From an uncultured bacterium (GTDB lineage Bacteria > Hydrogenedentota > Hydrogenedentia > Hydrogenedentales > Hydrogenedentaceae): a stretch of 64,000 bases of DNA. Below, in pieces: positions 35,266-44,299 of this stretch (positions within the stretch are counted from its first letter, which is position 1; each line of letters begins with the position of its first letter). The notes beneath the pieces are model-generated. The model saw only the letters and a program-made list of their open reading frames with translations. It was not told the DNA's origin and ran no database searches. The position numbers were made by a program, and so were the translations under genes. The DNA is taken from contig CALLRP010000026.1 in NCBI GenBank assembly GCA_938014335.1, positions 1 to 64,000 of the forward strand, read 5' to 3'.

Positions 35266-36246
35266 ATGATTAAAAGTAATAAAGGTTTTACTCTAATTGA
35301 ACTGTTGGTAGTCATTGCTATTATCGGTATTCTCGCTGCTATTTTATTGCCTGCTTTAGCAAGGGCACGTGAAGCGGCGAGGCGGTCCAGTTGCCAGAAC
35401 AACTTGAAACAATGGGGCTTGGTATTTAAAATGTATTGTGGTGAAGCCAAAGGAGAAAGGTTTCCAAGAATCCTTGTAAGAGAAGGTTCCCAACCTATCT
35501 ACAGAGATTGTGATGTTGCCAATCCACCCTATACTACCTTTCAGAGGTCTGTATTCCTTGCTATGGGTCCTGATTTAACCACTTTGTATCCTGAATATTT
35601 GACCGACCCAGCAATAATCTTTTGCCCATCGGATGCAGAAAGCACGATAAAAGATGTGACTAATGATGCCACTGGAGAGAACACAGCAGGATGGTTGTGT
35701 ACCAATGAACATTATGGTGCCGCTGCAATTGATGAAAGTTATATCTACATCGGATGGGTAATAGATAGAGGGAAAACGACAGATAATCCGATGACATTAC
35801 CTGCTATACCACCCCTTATAAATGAGCCTTTAACTGGACCTGCCCAACTTGTAGAAGTTGCACTGAACACGCTTGTCCCCGTATTTGCTAACCCTTCTCA
35901 ATGGCCTAATCTTGTGGATAAAGATGTAACTGTAAGTGCAGGTAACGGTAATGGCGGTGGCACTGTCGTGTATAGGTTAAGAGAAGGTATTGAAAGATTC
36001 CTTATCACTGATATTAATAACCCCGCCGCTTCCGCAATGGCTCAAAGTACTGTATGGATTATGTTTGACCATGTTTCAACAAAACCTGAAGGCTTTAATC
36101 ATATTCCGGGCGGGTCAAATGTGTTATACATGGATGGGCATGTGGAATTTATCCGTTACATAGCTGAAGACCCAGCAAATCCTACCGGTGCAGGAGTGCC
36201 TCCTATAAATGCGGGTATGGCGAGTGTGGTTAGCAATTTTATTTAG
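35266..36246 (+). CDS. Type IV pilin-like protein (prepilin, H-X9-DG type)
   Basis: The prepilin cleavage/methylation motif [18 protein letters not shown] is followed by the long N-terminal helix and a conserved [16 protein letters not shown] segment. Near the C-terminus, [17 protein letters not shown] is the H-X9-DG box characteristic of the large pseudopilin family of Planctomycetes, Verrucomicrobia, Lentisphaerae and relatives. The ATG at 35266 has an AGAAGGAG ribosome site; the frame is open upstream but that is not needed. The mature protein is about 320 residues. No other pilus or type II secretion genes are nearby, so this may be one of many dispersed copies. Confidence 0.92.
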   Translation: MIKSNKGFTLIELLVVIAIIGILAAILLPALARAREAARRSSCQNNLKQWGLVFKMYCGEAKGERFPRILVREGSQPIYRDCDVANPPYTTFQRSVFLAMGPDLTTLYPEYLTDPAIIFCPSDAESTIKDVTNDATGENTAGWLCTNEHYGAAAIDESYIYIGWVIDRGKTTDNPMTLPAIPPLINEPLTGPAQLVEVALNTLVPVFANPSQWPNLVDKDVTVSAGNGNGGGTVVYRLREGIERFLITDINNPAASAMAQSTVWIMFDHVSTKPEGFNHIPGGSNVLYMDGHVEFIRYIAEDPANPTGAGVPPINAGMASVVSNFI

Positions 36247-36303
36247 CGTCTAAATCTAAAATTCATTAAATATTTGAATACCTATTTTAGTTTTAGGATA
36301 AGA

Positions 36304-36371
36304 GAGCCACGAATGTATAGATAAAAGCATGATTGACAAATTGATGAATTTTTATCTGACATTCGTGGCTC
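36304..36371. repeat. 68-base imperfect palindrome
   Basis: Arms GAGCCACGAATGT (36304-36316) and ACATTCGTGGCTC (36359-36371) are perfectly complementary. They continue, after a small internal gap, into AGATAAAA/TTTTATCT (36319-36326 and 36350-36357). The stem is about 21 bp with a 23-base loop. It lies between the convergent pilin and cytochrome genes and may act as a terminator. The CACGAATG/ATTCGTGG arms also recall intergenic repeats scattered in many environmental bacterial genomes. The rest of the 206-base gap holds nothing clear. Confidence 0.7.
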
Positions 36372-36452
36372 AAAATAAAATCATAATGAGAGACTTATAT
36401 TTTAATGACATCTGCCGGCAAGCAAGAGAGTGCTTACTTTTTATTTGTTATT

Positions 36453-37835
36453 TTATTGAAGTATTTTCCCTTGATATTCGCCTGTTAAAGTTTTCAAGAA
36501 TTTTGTGATTTTTTCTTCTTCAATTTTCGGTATTTGTTTGCCTACTTGATATTTCAGCATGATATTGACGACCTTCTGTAAGTCGTCCGTAGAGCCATCG
36601 TGAAGATAAGGCTGGGTCACTGCGATATTTCGTAGTAATGGAACTTTGAATTTGTGTTTGTCTTCTTCATTTTTAGTCACATTATATCTTCCTAAATCAG
36701 CTTCTGTAATGGTTCCACCCCGGTCTTTGAAGTAATCTGCTTTTAACCCCATTTTTTCATAAGATTGTCCGCCCATTGCTTTACCTACATGGCAGGTAGC
36801 ACATCTGTATTTTTTAAATAAGGCATATCCTTCTTTTTCTTCGGGAGTTAATGCATCTGCCTTTCCTAACAGGAACTGGTCAAAACGCGAATTGGGGGTT
36901 ACAAGCGTTTTTTCAAATTCTGCAATCGCTTCAGTGAAGTTATCTTTGTTATACCCCGATGGGTATACTTCAAGGAATGCCTGAGTAAATTCTGCATCCT
37001 GATTTAATTTTGATGTTACTTCTTCCCAGTTAGAAGCCATTTCGATGGGATTGTTAACAGGTCCATCCGCTTGCTCTTGCAAATCTTTAGCACGGCCATC
37101 CCAGAATTGAACAAAATTAAATACTGCATTGTAAACGGTGGGGGCGTTTATAGGACCGACGGCACCACCTACACCCTCGGAGAATTTTTTACGGTCCACC
37201 CCTCCTGTCGCTAAATCATGACATCCTGCACAGGCAAGGGTATTGTCTTTGGATAATCTTTTATCATGATACAGTTTATCTCCAAGTGCTACTTTCTTCT
37301 CATCGACTTTTACTTTTTGGGGCAAGGGCTGAATAACTTCAGTTTTTAGACTTTCAGGAATGCCTTCGGTGGCATAATGTTTAGCACGGGTAGACTTCAC
37401 CCAGGATAAAATTAAGTTTTGTTCTTCTTTGGATAGCATGCTATCCCAGTGCAGTGCAATATAGCGTAAAGGAGGCATTTCGTTCATTAATGTTGTATGT
37501 TCAATTTTTGCTAATGCCACTTCTGTTGGAGGTTTACCTTCACCTGGGAAAAGTTCTTTGACCATGTTCATATAAAACAAGCCTAATTTAATATCTGCTT
37601 CTATAATTCCTTTGGCTACGGGAAAGTTTGCATAGAAAGGAAGTTTATATTCTGTGGTATGACAATTCACACATTTTTTCTCTAAAATAGGCAATACTTT
37701 AGCAAACGCGGGGTCTTCTACTTTTTGATTTGTAATGGTTGTCCCAACAGGAGGACCAACGATTAAATTTACAATTGGAAAAGCCAACGCACAAATAATA
37801 GCAATAACAATTACAATGACAATGTACTTCTTCAT
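36453..37835 (-). CDS. Cytochrome c peroxidase-like protein with an extra N-terminal haem domain
   Basis: The 460-residue protein has an N-terminal anchor (about residues 5-26) and three CxxCH haem sites: CVNCH (55-59), CAGCH (202-206) and CATCH (345-349). The last two belong to the di-haem CcpA/MauG-type fold, with GPINAPTVYNAVFN and FWDGRAKDL. The first belongs to a short haem-binding domain of the kind often fused to these proteins. It should sit in the periplasm, reducing peroxide with electrons from other cytochromes. In an otherwise anaerobic setting this suggests oxygen or peroxide tolerance. The start is ATG; a promoter is listed separately. Confidence 0.88.
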   Translation of the reverse strand: MKKYIVIVIVIAIICALAFPIVNLIVGPPVGTTITNQKVEDPAFAKVLPILEKKCVNCHTTEYKLPFYANFPVAKGIIEADIKLGLFYMNMVKELFPGEGKPPTEVALAKIEHTTLMNEMPPLRYIALHWDSMLSKEEQNLILSWVKSTRAKHYATEGIPESLKTEVIQPLPQKVKVDEKKVALGDKLYHDKRLSKDNTLACAGCHDLATGGVDRKKFSEGVGGAVGPINAPTVYNAVFNFVQFWDGRAKDLQEQADGPVNNPIEMASNWEEVTSKLNQDAEFTQAFLEVYPSGYNKDNFTEAIAEFEKTLVTPNSRFDQFLLGKADALTPEEKEGYALFKKYRCATCHVGKAMGGQSYEKMGLKADYFKDRGGTITEADLGRYNVTKNEEDKHKFKVPLLRNIAVTQPYLHDGSTDDLQKVVNIMLKYQVGKQIPKIEEEKITKFLKTLTGEYQGKILQ

Positions 37836-37887
37836 GTACCTACTCCTTATTTAACTTTATTTATTCCCAACCCTAATCCCTGAAATT

Positions 37888-37916
37888 AGTATAATATATT
37901 CCATACTTAGTTTCAA
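37888..37916 (-). promoter_or_regulatory. Sigma70-type promoter for the cytochrome peroxidase gene
   Basis: On the minus strand TTGAAA (37916-37911) and TATACT (37893-37888) are exactly 17 bases apart, about 50 bases before the ATG. Confidence 0.55.
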
Positions 37917-37951
37917 GTAATTCATAAAATATAAATTTATATTATAAAACC

Positions 37952-38869
37952 ATGCAAAATGATAACCATAAAAATTTATCTAAAAATAATAGTTTCTATC
38001 AACTCATAGACTCAGGAGACAGACTTAAATTAGAGCAAATTGGACCTTATAAAATTATCCGTCCTGCTTCGGAGGCATGTTATCCAAAGAGTCTACCCAA
38101 TCTATGGGAAAAAGGTATTGATGCTACTTATGTTCGTTCTGATGAGGGAGGTGGACACTGGGAATATAATAATCTTGTTCCTCAACAGTTTTCTGTTTCA
38201 ATGGGGAACTTTAAGATGTATGCAAAATTAACAGGTTTCGGGCATATTGGTTTTTTTCCGGAACACTACCCTTTATGGAATCTTTTGTTAAACTTAAAAG
38301 TAGAAGAACCGGGCAATATTAATGTATTAAATCTTTTTGCATATACAGGGCTATCCACAGTTGCATGTGTTAAAAAGGGGTTTTCGGTATGCCATGTAGA
38401 TTCTTCAAAAGGAATGATTGAATTAGCAAAGAGGAATTTATCTTTGAATAATTTAAGTGAAAATTCAGTTCGCTGGATGGTAGAAGATGTGCGAAAATTT
38501 GTTGGAAGAGAAATAAAGCGGGGTAAAGTTTATAATGGTTTTATATTAGACCCACCTGCTTTTGGGAGAGGACCTAAGAATGAGGTTTGGAAATTAGAGC
38601 AACATATTTCTAATCTATTGGAGGATATTATGGAATTGTGCGGGGGGGCACCCTCGTTTGTTTTTTTGACATGTTATTCTTCTGATTTTACCTCGCTTAT
38701 TTTGGAAAGAATATTACGAACTCATATAAAGACGGGAGGTATTTTTTTGTCTGGTGAGTTGGCTATAAAAGAAGCGTCTGGGCATCTTTTCGCCTCTGGG
38801 GGTTCTTGTAGTATTTATCTACAAAAAGAGCTTTGCCCGAGCAATTTTTCTCTTTTTCCAAGGTATTAA
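37952..38869 (+). CDS. Class I SAM-dependent methyltransferase, RlmI/RlmK-like
   Basis: The Rossmann methyltransferase motif is VLNLFAYTGLST, followed by VDSSKGMIELAKRNL and the catalytic-loop motif ILDPPAFGRG, as in RlmI-type rRNA cytosine methyltransferases. At 305 residues it is shorter than RlmI and lacks the N-terminal PUA region, so it is a relative. N-terminal residues 20-90 hold the smaller substrate-side domain with GFGHIGFFPEHYPLW. There is little ribosome-site signal before the ATG. It converges on the EF-hand gene, separated by a shared hairpin. Confidence 0.78.
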   Translation: MQNDNHKNLSKNNSFYQLIDSGDRLKLEQIGPYKIIRPASEACYPKSLPNLWEKGIDATYVRSDEGGGHWEYNNLVPQQFSVSMGNFKMYAKLTGFGHIGFFPEHYPLWNLLLNLKVEEPGNINVLNLFAYTGLSTVACVKKGFSVCHVDSSKGMIELAKRNLSLNNLSENSVRWMVEDVRKFVGREIKRGKVYNGFILDPPAFGRGPKNEVWKLEQHISNLLEDIMELCGGAPSFVFLTCYSSDFTSLILERILRTHIKTGGIFLSGELAIKEASGHLFASGGSCSIYLQKELCPSNFSLFPRY

Positions 38870-38876
38870 AAAAAGA

Positions 38877-38903
38877 GGGAGATAAGGAGGAACCTTATCT
38901 CCC
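38877..38903 (-). terminator. Rho-independent terminator for the EF-hand gene
   Basis: GGGAGATAAGG and CCTTATCTCCC form a perfect 11-bp stem with a 5-base loop. On the minus strand it is followed by TCTTTTTTTAAT, a good T-tract, so it terminates the EF-hand gene. On the plus strand it may also slow transcription from the methyltransferase. Confidence 0.85.
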
Positions 38904-38924
38904 GAATTGGATTTTAATCTGTTT

Positions 38925-41711
38925 TTAATTCAACAGAGGAGCAAAACCATCTTCTGTGCCTTCTTGAAGGACATATCCCCTACCGGGAGCATTGTATAAC
39001 TGTATCTGCCGTAAGAGTTCTGACAGGTCGAACTTCCAATCCTGGATGCGGTAATCTCCAGCATGAGGAGCACAATTCCTATGTCTACCTTCTCCAGGTT
39101 CATATCCATCTTCAGAATTCTCATTACAACCATAACTACCGAAATTGAACATTTGAATTACTCTTAACATCTCCGTAAGAGATATTGACCAATCTCGATT
39201 GGAATCGGCAGAATGTGCACTCTCTGGTGCCCAGCCTTTTAAGAGTACTGTTTCAACGACAGGAGATGTTAATTCTTCACTTTCTACAGTTCTATATAGA
39301 ACGTATCCACTGAAGACAGCCTGCCCTTCTGCATCGTTTGGAACCGATACTGTATATACCACTTTCACAGGGAATCCAGGGACATTCATCCATGCAAATT
39401 CTAATGTTCCTGTAGAACCATTTTCCGGAGCAACTACTGCATTACTGGTTTCCACGACAGATTGTAATTCCCACCCTGTCGGGAGTGTTTCTTTAAGACC
39501 TAATGCAGAAATATTTAACCGTATGGGTTTTCTAATTGTTAAAATTACTGTTAATGTTTGACCCGGCCAATACCTGCGATTGCTTGAAACAGCCCTTTCT
39601 AAAACCAGGGTCGATGGAGGTTCATTTCCACCTGGACCAGGTCCTTGCCCACTCGTTTCACTGGATTGGGCTTGACATTTTTCACTAATCGTCTGCAATT
39701 CTTCAATTGTGATTAGACCATCATTGTTAAGGTCAAGCATACTCACAATGCGAATAATCCATGTTTGATCTATCGGCATCATATAAAGGGATGCAATAGA
39801 CATAATTATCTCATTTATATCTATTACTCCATCTTTGTTTTGGTCTATAGTATTGAACATCTCAATTGCATAAGGAACAAGTGAGCATGGATTCCATAAG
39901 TCAGGAAGAATTATGATTTCTCCTTCTTCTGAAGGTTCGCCTTCTTCTGGCTCGATGGAGCAATTATCTATGATTGTCTGGATTTCTTCTTTTGTAATTG
40001 TCTCATCTCCATTCAAATCGAACTTCTTAAACACTTCAGAAATAATTGATATATCTATAGGAAGTGGGAGTAAAGACATAATCACAGGACCTGTGAGTTC
40101 ATCCATCGTGATTTGCCCATCTTTATTCTTGTCTATAATGTCAAAATATTCAAGAGCAAGTGGGGCTATAACGCACGGGTCTGTCGGGATTTCAAATTCC
40201 CCTTCAATAGGTAAGGGTTCGCCTTCAATAGGAGGAATTTCGGGACAATCAGCTATAACAGTTGCTATTTCTTCTCTTGTAATTGCACCATCTGAGTCTA
40301 AATCAAAAAGTTCAAATATGGCATCAAGAGAAGCAGGGTCGACCGGAATAGGATATATCACTGTAAGAGGTGTAATTAGTTCATCCTTCGTAATTTTTCC
40401 ATCCTTATTTTGGTCTAAGAAATCGAAATACTCTAATGCGAGAGGAGCAATCTGGCAGGGGTCTATATCGGGTATGGGGATTTCGCCTTCCCATGGGGGA
40501 AGTTCACCCTCCCATATAGGCGGTAGAATTGAGTTTAAATCATTACAATCAATTAATCCGTTTCCATTTAAATCTGCATAAGCAAATTGTTCCGAAGTAA
40601 CATATTCGGAAACTTCTTCGTAACTAATCATCATATCTCCATTTTTATCAATAATAGAAAGAACATTATTGGGATCAATTCCTAATTGAGGCGCCAAAAT
40701 GTTTAATATAATCATCAATTCATCAGGAGAAGCCCCTCCATCTCTATTCGTATCTATTATTAGATACACAAGATTTAAATTGAGATTATATTGACCGAGA
40801 AGATTATCTATATCGGGATATAAATTTCTAACCTCATCTGGGCTTAGTTTACCATCTTTATTTGAATCTATAAATGGGAAGACTAATTCTAAAACTGAAC
40901 TTAGTGTAGTAGTGGGTAGTGGACATTCTCCATTATTCCCAATATCAATACCACACATATCTGCCCACGCTTCTAATTCTGCTTTTGTAATAGCATCATT
41001 ACTATCTAGATCAAATAGTTCGAATAACACATCAAAATCAACAATAGGTGGATAAATCATAATGATGGGGAAGTTTAACTCATCACGGGTAATTACTCCA
41101 TCATTATTCTGATCGAGATTAGCAAATTCGTTAATAGCCATTTCTACCCAATCGCATGGGTCCGTTTCGGGAGGTGTTATTTCACCTTCAACAATAATTT
41201 CTCCCTCTTCAGGTTCGCCTTCAATGATAATCTCTCCTTCTTCTGGCTCACCTTCTATTGGAGGTAATTCTCCAATATCTCCACAATCAATAACGCCGTT
41301 CCTATTCCTATCCAGTAACTGGAACTGTTCTTGACTAACATAGCCTGACACTTCCTGATATTCAATTAATTGATTGCCATTGGCATCTACAAGTGAAAGT
41401 AATCCACCCGGTACATATAGTTGAATTAATGTAAGAATAGTCTGAAATTCGTTTCGATCTATCTTTCCATCTCGGTTCGTATCGAGCATGTTGAAATATT
41501 GCTCAGGAATTGCATAAAGCAACGACAATTCTGCCAGGGACAAGCCTCCGTCCTTGTTCGTATCAAACATAGGCCAGAGCAAATCCAATAGAGCGTTATT
41601 GTCGGATGGTAATGGACAAGGCTCTACAGCTTTTACTACCAATGGGGCTAATATTATTGTAATACTTAACATAATCACCCCATACATATTTTTACGAGTT
41701 ATTTTACTCAT
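38925..41711 (-). CDS. Secreted protein with 16 EF-hand-like repeats and Glu-Gly-Glu linkers
   Basis: The 928-residue protein has a signal segment (about residues 10-28) then EF-hand or dockerin-like calcium loops such as FDTNKDGGLSLAEL and LDQNKDGKITKDEL. I count 16, mostly paired, in four blocks separated by linkers of the type EGEPEEGE. A beta domain follows (starting LERAVSSNRRYWPGQTL) with the flavour of surface-protein conserved repeats. Two further dockerin-like units, SADSNRDWSISLTEMLR and YRIQDWKFDLSELLR, end with EDGY or EDGF segments. It is probably a calcium-stabilised surface or secreted protein. Its terminator and strong length support expression. Confidence 0.85.
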   Translation of the reverse strand: MSKITRKNMYGVIMLSITIILAPLVVKAVEPCPLPSDNNALLDLLWPMFDTNKDGGLSLAELSLLYAIPEQYFNMLDTNRDGKIDRNEFQTILTLIQLYVPGGLLSLVDANGNQLIEYQEVSGYVSQEQFQLLDRNRNGVIDCGDIGELPPIEGEPEEGEIIIEGEPEEGEIIVEGEITPPETDPCDWVEMAINEFANLDQNNDGVITRDELNFPIIMIYPPIVDFDVLFELFDLDSNDAITKAELEAWADMCGIDIGNNGECPLPTTTLSSVLELVFPFIDSNKDGKLSPDEVRNLYPDIDNLLGQYNLNLNLVYLIIDTNRDGGASPDELMIILNILAPQLGIDPNNVLSIIDKNGDMMISYEEVSEYVTSEQFAYADLNGNGLIDCNDLNSILPPIWEGELPPWEGEIPIPDIDPCQIAPLALEYFDFLDQNKDGKITKDELITPLTVIYPIPVDPASLDAIFELFDLDSDGAITREEIATVIADCPEIPPIEGEPLPIEGEFEIPTDPCVIAPLALEYFDIIDKNKDGQITMDELTGPVIMSLLPLPIDISIISEVFKKFDLNGDETITKEEIQTIIDNCSIEPEEGEPSEEGEIIILPDLWNPCSLVPYAIEMFNTIDQNKDGVIDINEIIMSIASLYMMPIDQTWIIRIVSMLDLNNDGLITIEELQTISEKCQAQSSETSGQGPGPGGNEPPSTLVLERAVSSNRRYWPGQTLTVILTIRKPIRLNISALGLKETLPTGWELQSVVETSNAVVAPENGSTGTLEFAWMNVPGFPVKVVYTVSVPNDAEGQAVFSGYVLYRTVESEELTSPVVETVLLKGWAPESAHSADSNRDWSISLTEMLRVIQMFNFGSYGCNENSEDGYEPGEGRHRNCAPHAGDYRIQDWKFDLSELLRQIQLYNAPGRGYVLQEGTEDGFAPLLN

Positions 41712-41783
41712 ATTTTATTCTCCTTATGATTTATAGTTTTTTAATTTATAACTAGATTCTAAAATAAAACAAACAGCAAAAGA

Positions 41784-42290
41784 CTATGTTCGTGGAGGTG
41801 ATTTGGCACTTATATGATATGCAAGATATTTTTCCCCGTAAAGTTTAGTGAAACTGTTATTTTCCCTGCCCGCTTTTCCTTGTAAATATTTTTTTAAATA
41901 GGTCGGAAATTTGCAATTTTCACTTATTAGACTATACTTTTTAATACCATCATGAGTTTTTATTTTTGCTATTTTCTGTCTATCGTAATTTGCTCTTATA
42001 ATGCCGTTAAATGCTTCAATCTGTATTTTAACCGTTTTTTGTTTTGTCCCCATATTTTTCATAAGTATTTGTAAATCTTTTATATCAATTTTTCTATCAT
42101 TATTAATGTCAGGTAGGTTAGAAATATTGTTTGAGATAATTGCTGATACTAACTGTTGAATGTCACACACATCGACGATACCATCCTCATTTATATCTAC
42201 ATTTCTCTGATACAAAGGATAAAAACCACCCAGACTTACCCCGCAAATTAAAAATAAAATCAACAATTTTTTTAATATATATTTACTCAT
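41784..42290 (-). CDS. Small secreted dockerin-type protein
   Basis: The ATG at 42290 has an AAGGAAAATT ribosome site and gives 168 residues; longer readings are not needed. A signal segment is followed by two calcium-loop repeats, VDINEDGIVDVCDIQQLV and PDINNDRKIDIKDLQILM, forming a type I dockerin-like unit. A C-terminal part of about 90 residues is basic and of unknown fold. It lies 72 bases upstream of the EF-hand gene on the same strand, so the two may be expressed together. No cohesin is visible in the window, and cellulosome function should not be assumed. Confidence 0.68.
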   Translation of the reverse strand: MSKYILKKLLILFLICGVSLGGFYPLYQRNVDINEDGIVDVCDIQQLVSAIISNNISNLPDINNDRKIDIKDLQILMKNMGTKQKTVKIQIEAFNGIIRANYDRQKIAKIKTHDGIKKYSLISENCKFPTYLKKYLQGKAGRENNSFTKLYGEKYLAYHISAKSPPRT

Positions 42291-42453
42291 AATTTTCCTT
42301 TTTATAATATTACCACATAGAATAAAAAAAGTCAAATTTTATAAAATAAAATTAAAAATTATGAAAATAGGTTTGAGAATATTTATAATTTACAATTGAA
42401 TGATTAATTCATTATCATAATCATATAAAAAAAACTCAAGTGAAAGGTGGACT

Positions 42454-43035
42454 ATGTCATTCTGGACTTTTGTAGGAGAGATCTTTAGAGCCAATAAAAC
42501 AACCGGTGCATTAGCACCGAGTAGCCCGGCATTAGCAGATTGTATAACAGATTTAGCTCCCTTAAAAGAGGCAAAAGTCATAGTAGAGTTTGGCCCGGGG
42601 ACAGGGATTTTTACCGAATATATTCAAAAGAAAAAACAATCGGATGCTTATTTTATTGCAATGGAAATAAATCCTGTTTTTGCTAAAGCTACTAAGGAAA
42701 AATGTCCCAATGTCAATGTAATTCAAGACTCTGCTGAGAATACTTTAAAGTATTTAAAAGAGGCGGGGTTTGATTCTTGTGATGTAATTATCTCGGGTTT
42801 ACCATGGACAAGGTTCGAAGACGAATTACAGGACAAATTACTTAATGCTACCTATGAGTGTCTGCGTGATAAGGGGAAATTTTTGACCTTTGCCTATTTC
42901 TTTAGTCCATGGGTCCCCTCGGGAAAAAAATTCTTCAAGAATAAACTACCCCAAAAATTTAATAACAAATGCTCTCGTTCCCCTATCATCTTTAAAAACT
43001 TCCCTCCATGTCATGTATATATATGTGAAAAGTAG
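42454..43035 (+). CDS. SAM-dependent methyltransferase, PmtA/KsgA-like
   Basis: The 193-residue protein opens with FRANKTTGALAPSSPALA, then has the SAM motif VIVEFGPGTGIFTEYI and the acidic motif MEINPVF. This pattern fits phospholipid N-methyltransferases (PmtA type) and related adenine dimethylases. The proximal segment IISGLPWTRF is in the place of the KsgA NxPY-like motif. It could methylate phosphatidylethanolamine, but a small-molecule role is possible. AAAGGTGG precedes the ATG. It is 20 bases before an oxidoreductase gene on the same strand. Confidence 0.75.
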   Translation: MSFWTFVGEIFRANKTTGALAPSSPALADCITDLAPLKEAKVIVEFGPGTGIFTEYIQKKKQSDAYFIAMEINPVFAKATKEKCPNVNVIQDSAENTLKYLKEAGFDSCDVIISGLPWTRFEDELQDKLLNATYECLRDKGKFLTFAYFFSPWVPSGKKFFKNKLPQKFNNKCSRSPIIFKNFPPCHVYICEK

Positions 43036-43055
43036 AAGTAGGTAAATTAAAAAAC

Positions 43056-44171
43056 ATGGGACAGTTATTAAAACCTGTAAATTGCGCTATCATCGGTTGT
43101 GGTAATATATCAGAAATATACATTGAAAATATTTTTCGGATTAAGAATCTGAAATTGACTGCATGCTCAGATATATCAAGGGAGAAAGCAGAAGAAAAAG
43201 GGACAAAATACAATATTCCTGTATGTGATGTTGGAGCCATCCTTAATTCTGAAGATATTCAATTAGTTGTAAACCTAACTAATCCGTCTTCACATTTTAA
43301 TGTCTCTTTGAAATGTTTGGAATATGGGAAACATGTATATAGCGAGAAACCCCTCGCATTAACATTTGACCAAGCCTGTAAACTACTTGAAACTGCAAAA
43401 AATAATTCATTATTAGTGGGGTGTGCTCCAGATACTTTTTTAGGAGGAAGCTGGCAAACAGCAAGAAAAATTATTGATGATGGTTGGATTGGTAAACCTA
43501 TTTCTGCCACTGCATTCATGCTATGCAGGGGACATGAATCCTGGCATCCATCTCCTGAATTTTATTACCAAAAAGGTGGGGGTCCCCTATTTGACATGGG
43601 TCCTTATTACCTGACTTCTTTAATCTTTTTATTAGGACCTGTAAAATCAGTTTTTGCAAAAGGAAAAATAAACTTCCCCAAAAGAGTAATTACAAGTCAA
43701 CCTAAGTATGGTCAAGAAATTGATGTTGAGGTTCCCACAGATATTCATGCGATACTTCATTTTGAAATGGGTGTGATATGTACACTTATCATGAGTTTTG
43801 ATACTTGGTCTCATCACTTGCCACATATAGAAATACATGGAGAAACAGGTTCTTTATCTCTACCCGACCCAAATCAATTTGGAGGAGATATATTCTTTTA
43901 TAATCAATTTAGAAAAGAATGGGTACCCTTTCCGACTTGTTTTGACTACTTTACAAATATGAGAGGATTGGGTATTAGTGATATGGCTCACGCAATACAA
44001 AAAGATACTTCCTTCCGAGCAAATGGCGAATTGGCAAAACATGTTGTAGAAATTATGGAATGCATTCATAAATCTATAGAAAATCAAGAAATAATTACTT
44101 TAAAATCATCCTGTCCTCTGCCCGACTTGTTAACTTCCTCACATTTAATTTTTATGACCCATCATAAATAA
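43056..44171 (+). CDS. Gfo/Idh/MocA family oxidoreductase
   Basis: The 371-residue protein has an N-terminal NAD(P)-binding motif (CAIIGCGNISEIYIENI) and the conserved EKPLAL box in GKHVYSEKPLALTF. The C-terminal half is the usual beta-sheet substrate domain with KGGGPLFDMGPYYL. Such enzymes oxidise or reduce sugars, inositols or related compounds; the substrate cannot be told here. The ribosome site is weak. It follows the PmtA-like gene by 20 bases and may share its transcript. Confidence 0.9.
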   Translation: MGQLLKPVNCAIIGCGNISEIYIENIFRIKNLKLTACSDISREKAEEKGTKYNIPVCDVGAILNSEDIQLVVNLTNPSSHFNVSLKCLEYGKHVYSEKPLALTFDQACKLLETAKNNSLLVGCAPDTFLGGSWQTARKIIDDGWIGKPISATAFMLCRGHESWHPSPEFYYQKGGGPLFDMGPYYLTSLIFLLGPVKSVFAKGKINFPKRVITSQPKYGQEIDVEVPTDIHAILHFEMGVICTLIMSFDTWSHHLPHIEIHGETGSLSLPDPNQFGGDIFFYNQFRKEWVPFPTCFDYFTNMRGLGISDMAHAIQKDTSFRANGELAKHVVEIMECIHKSIENQEIITLKSSCPLPDLLTSSHLIFMTHHK

Positions 44172-44299
44172 CGCTGTAATTATTTAAAACCTTATTTTAA
44201 ACATTAAGGTCTTTTTATTTAAAATCACTTTAAAATGTTTGCTAAATCAATTATTTTACAAATTATAATAATAGAGTATATTACTTTTAGGATAAAAAA

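Noticed and set aside
39913-40581. 222-codon plus-strand frame opposite the EF-hand gene
   Set aside because: It mirrors the repeated Asp/Asn/Gly-rich coding sequence of the opposite strand and reads as a Ser/Ile-rich repeat. It is a shadow of the repeats.
38925-41711. Regular repeats that might suggest a CRISPR array
   Set aside because: The repeats vary, keep reading frame and encode calcium loops and acidic linkers. There are no uniform repeat-spacer units and no cas genes.
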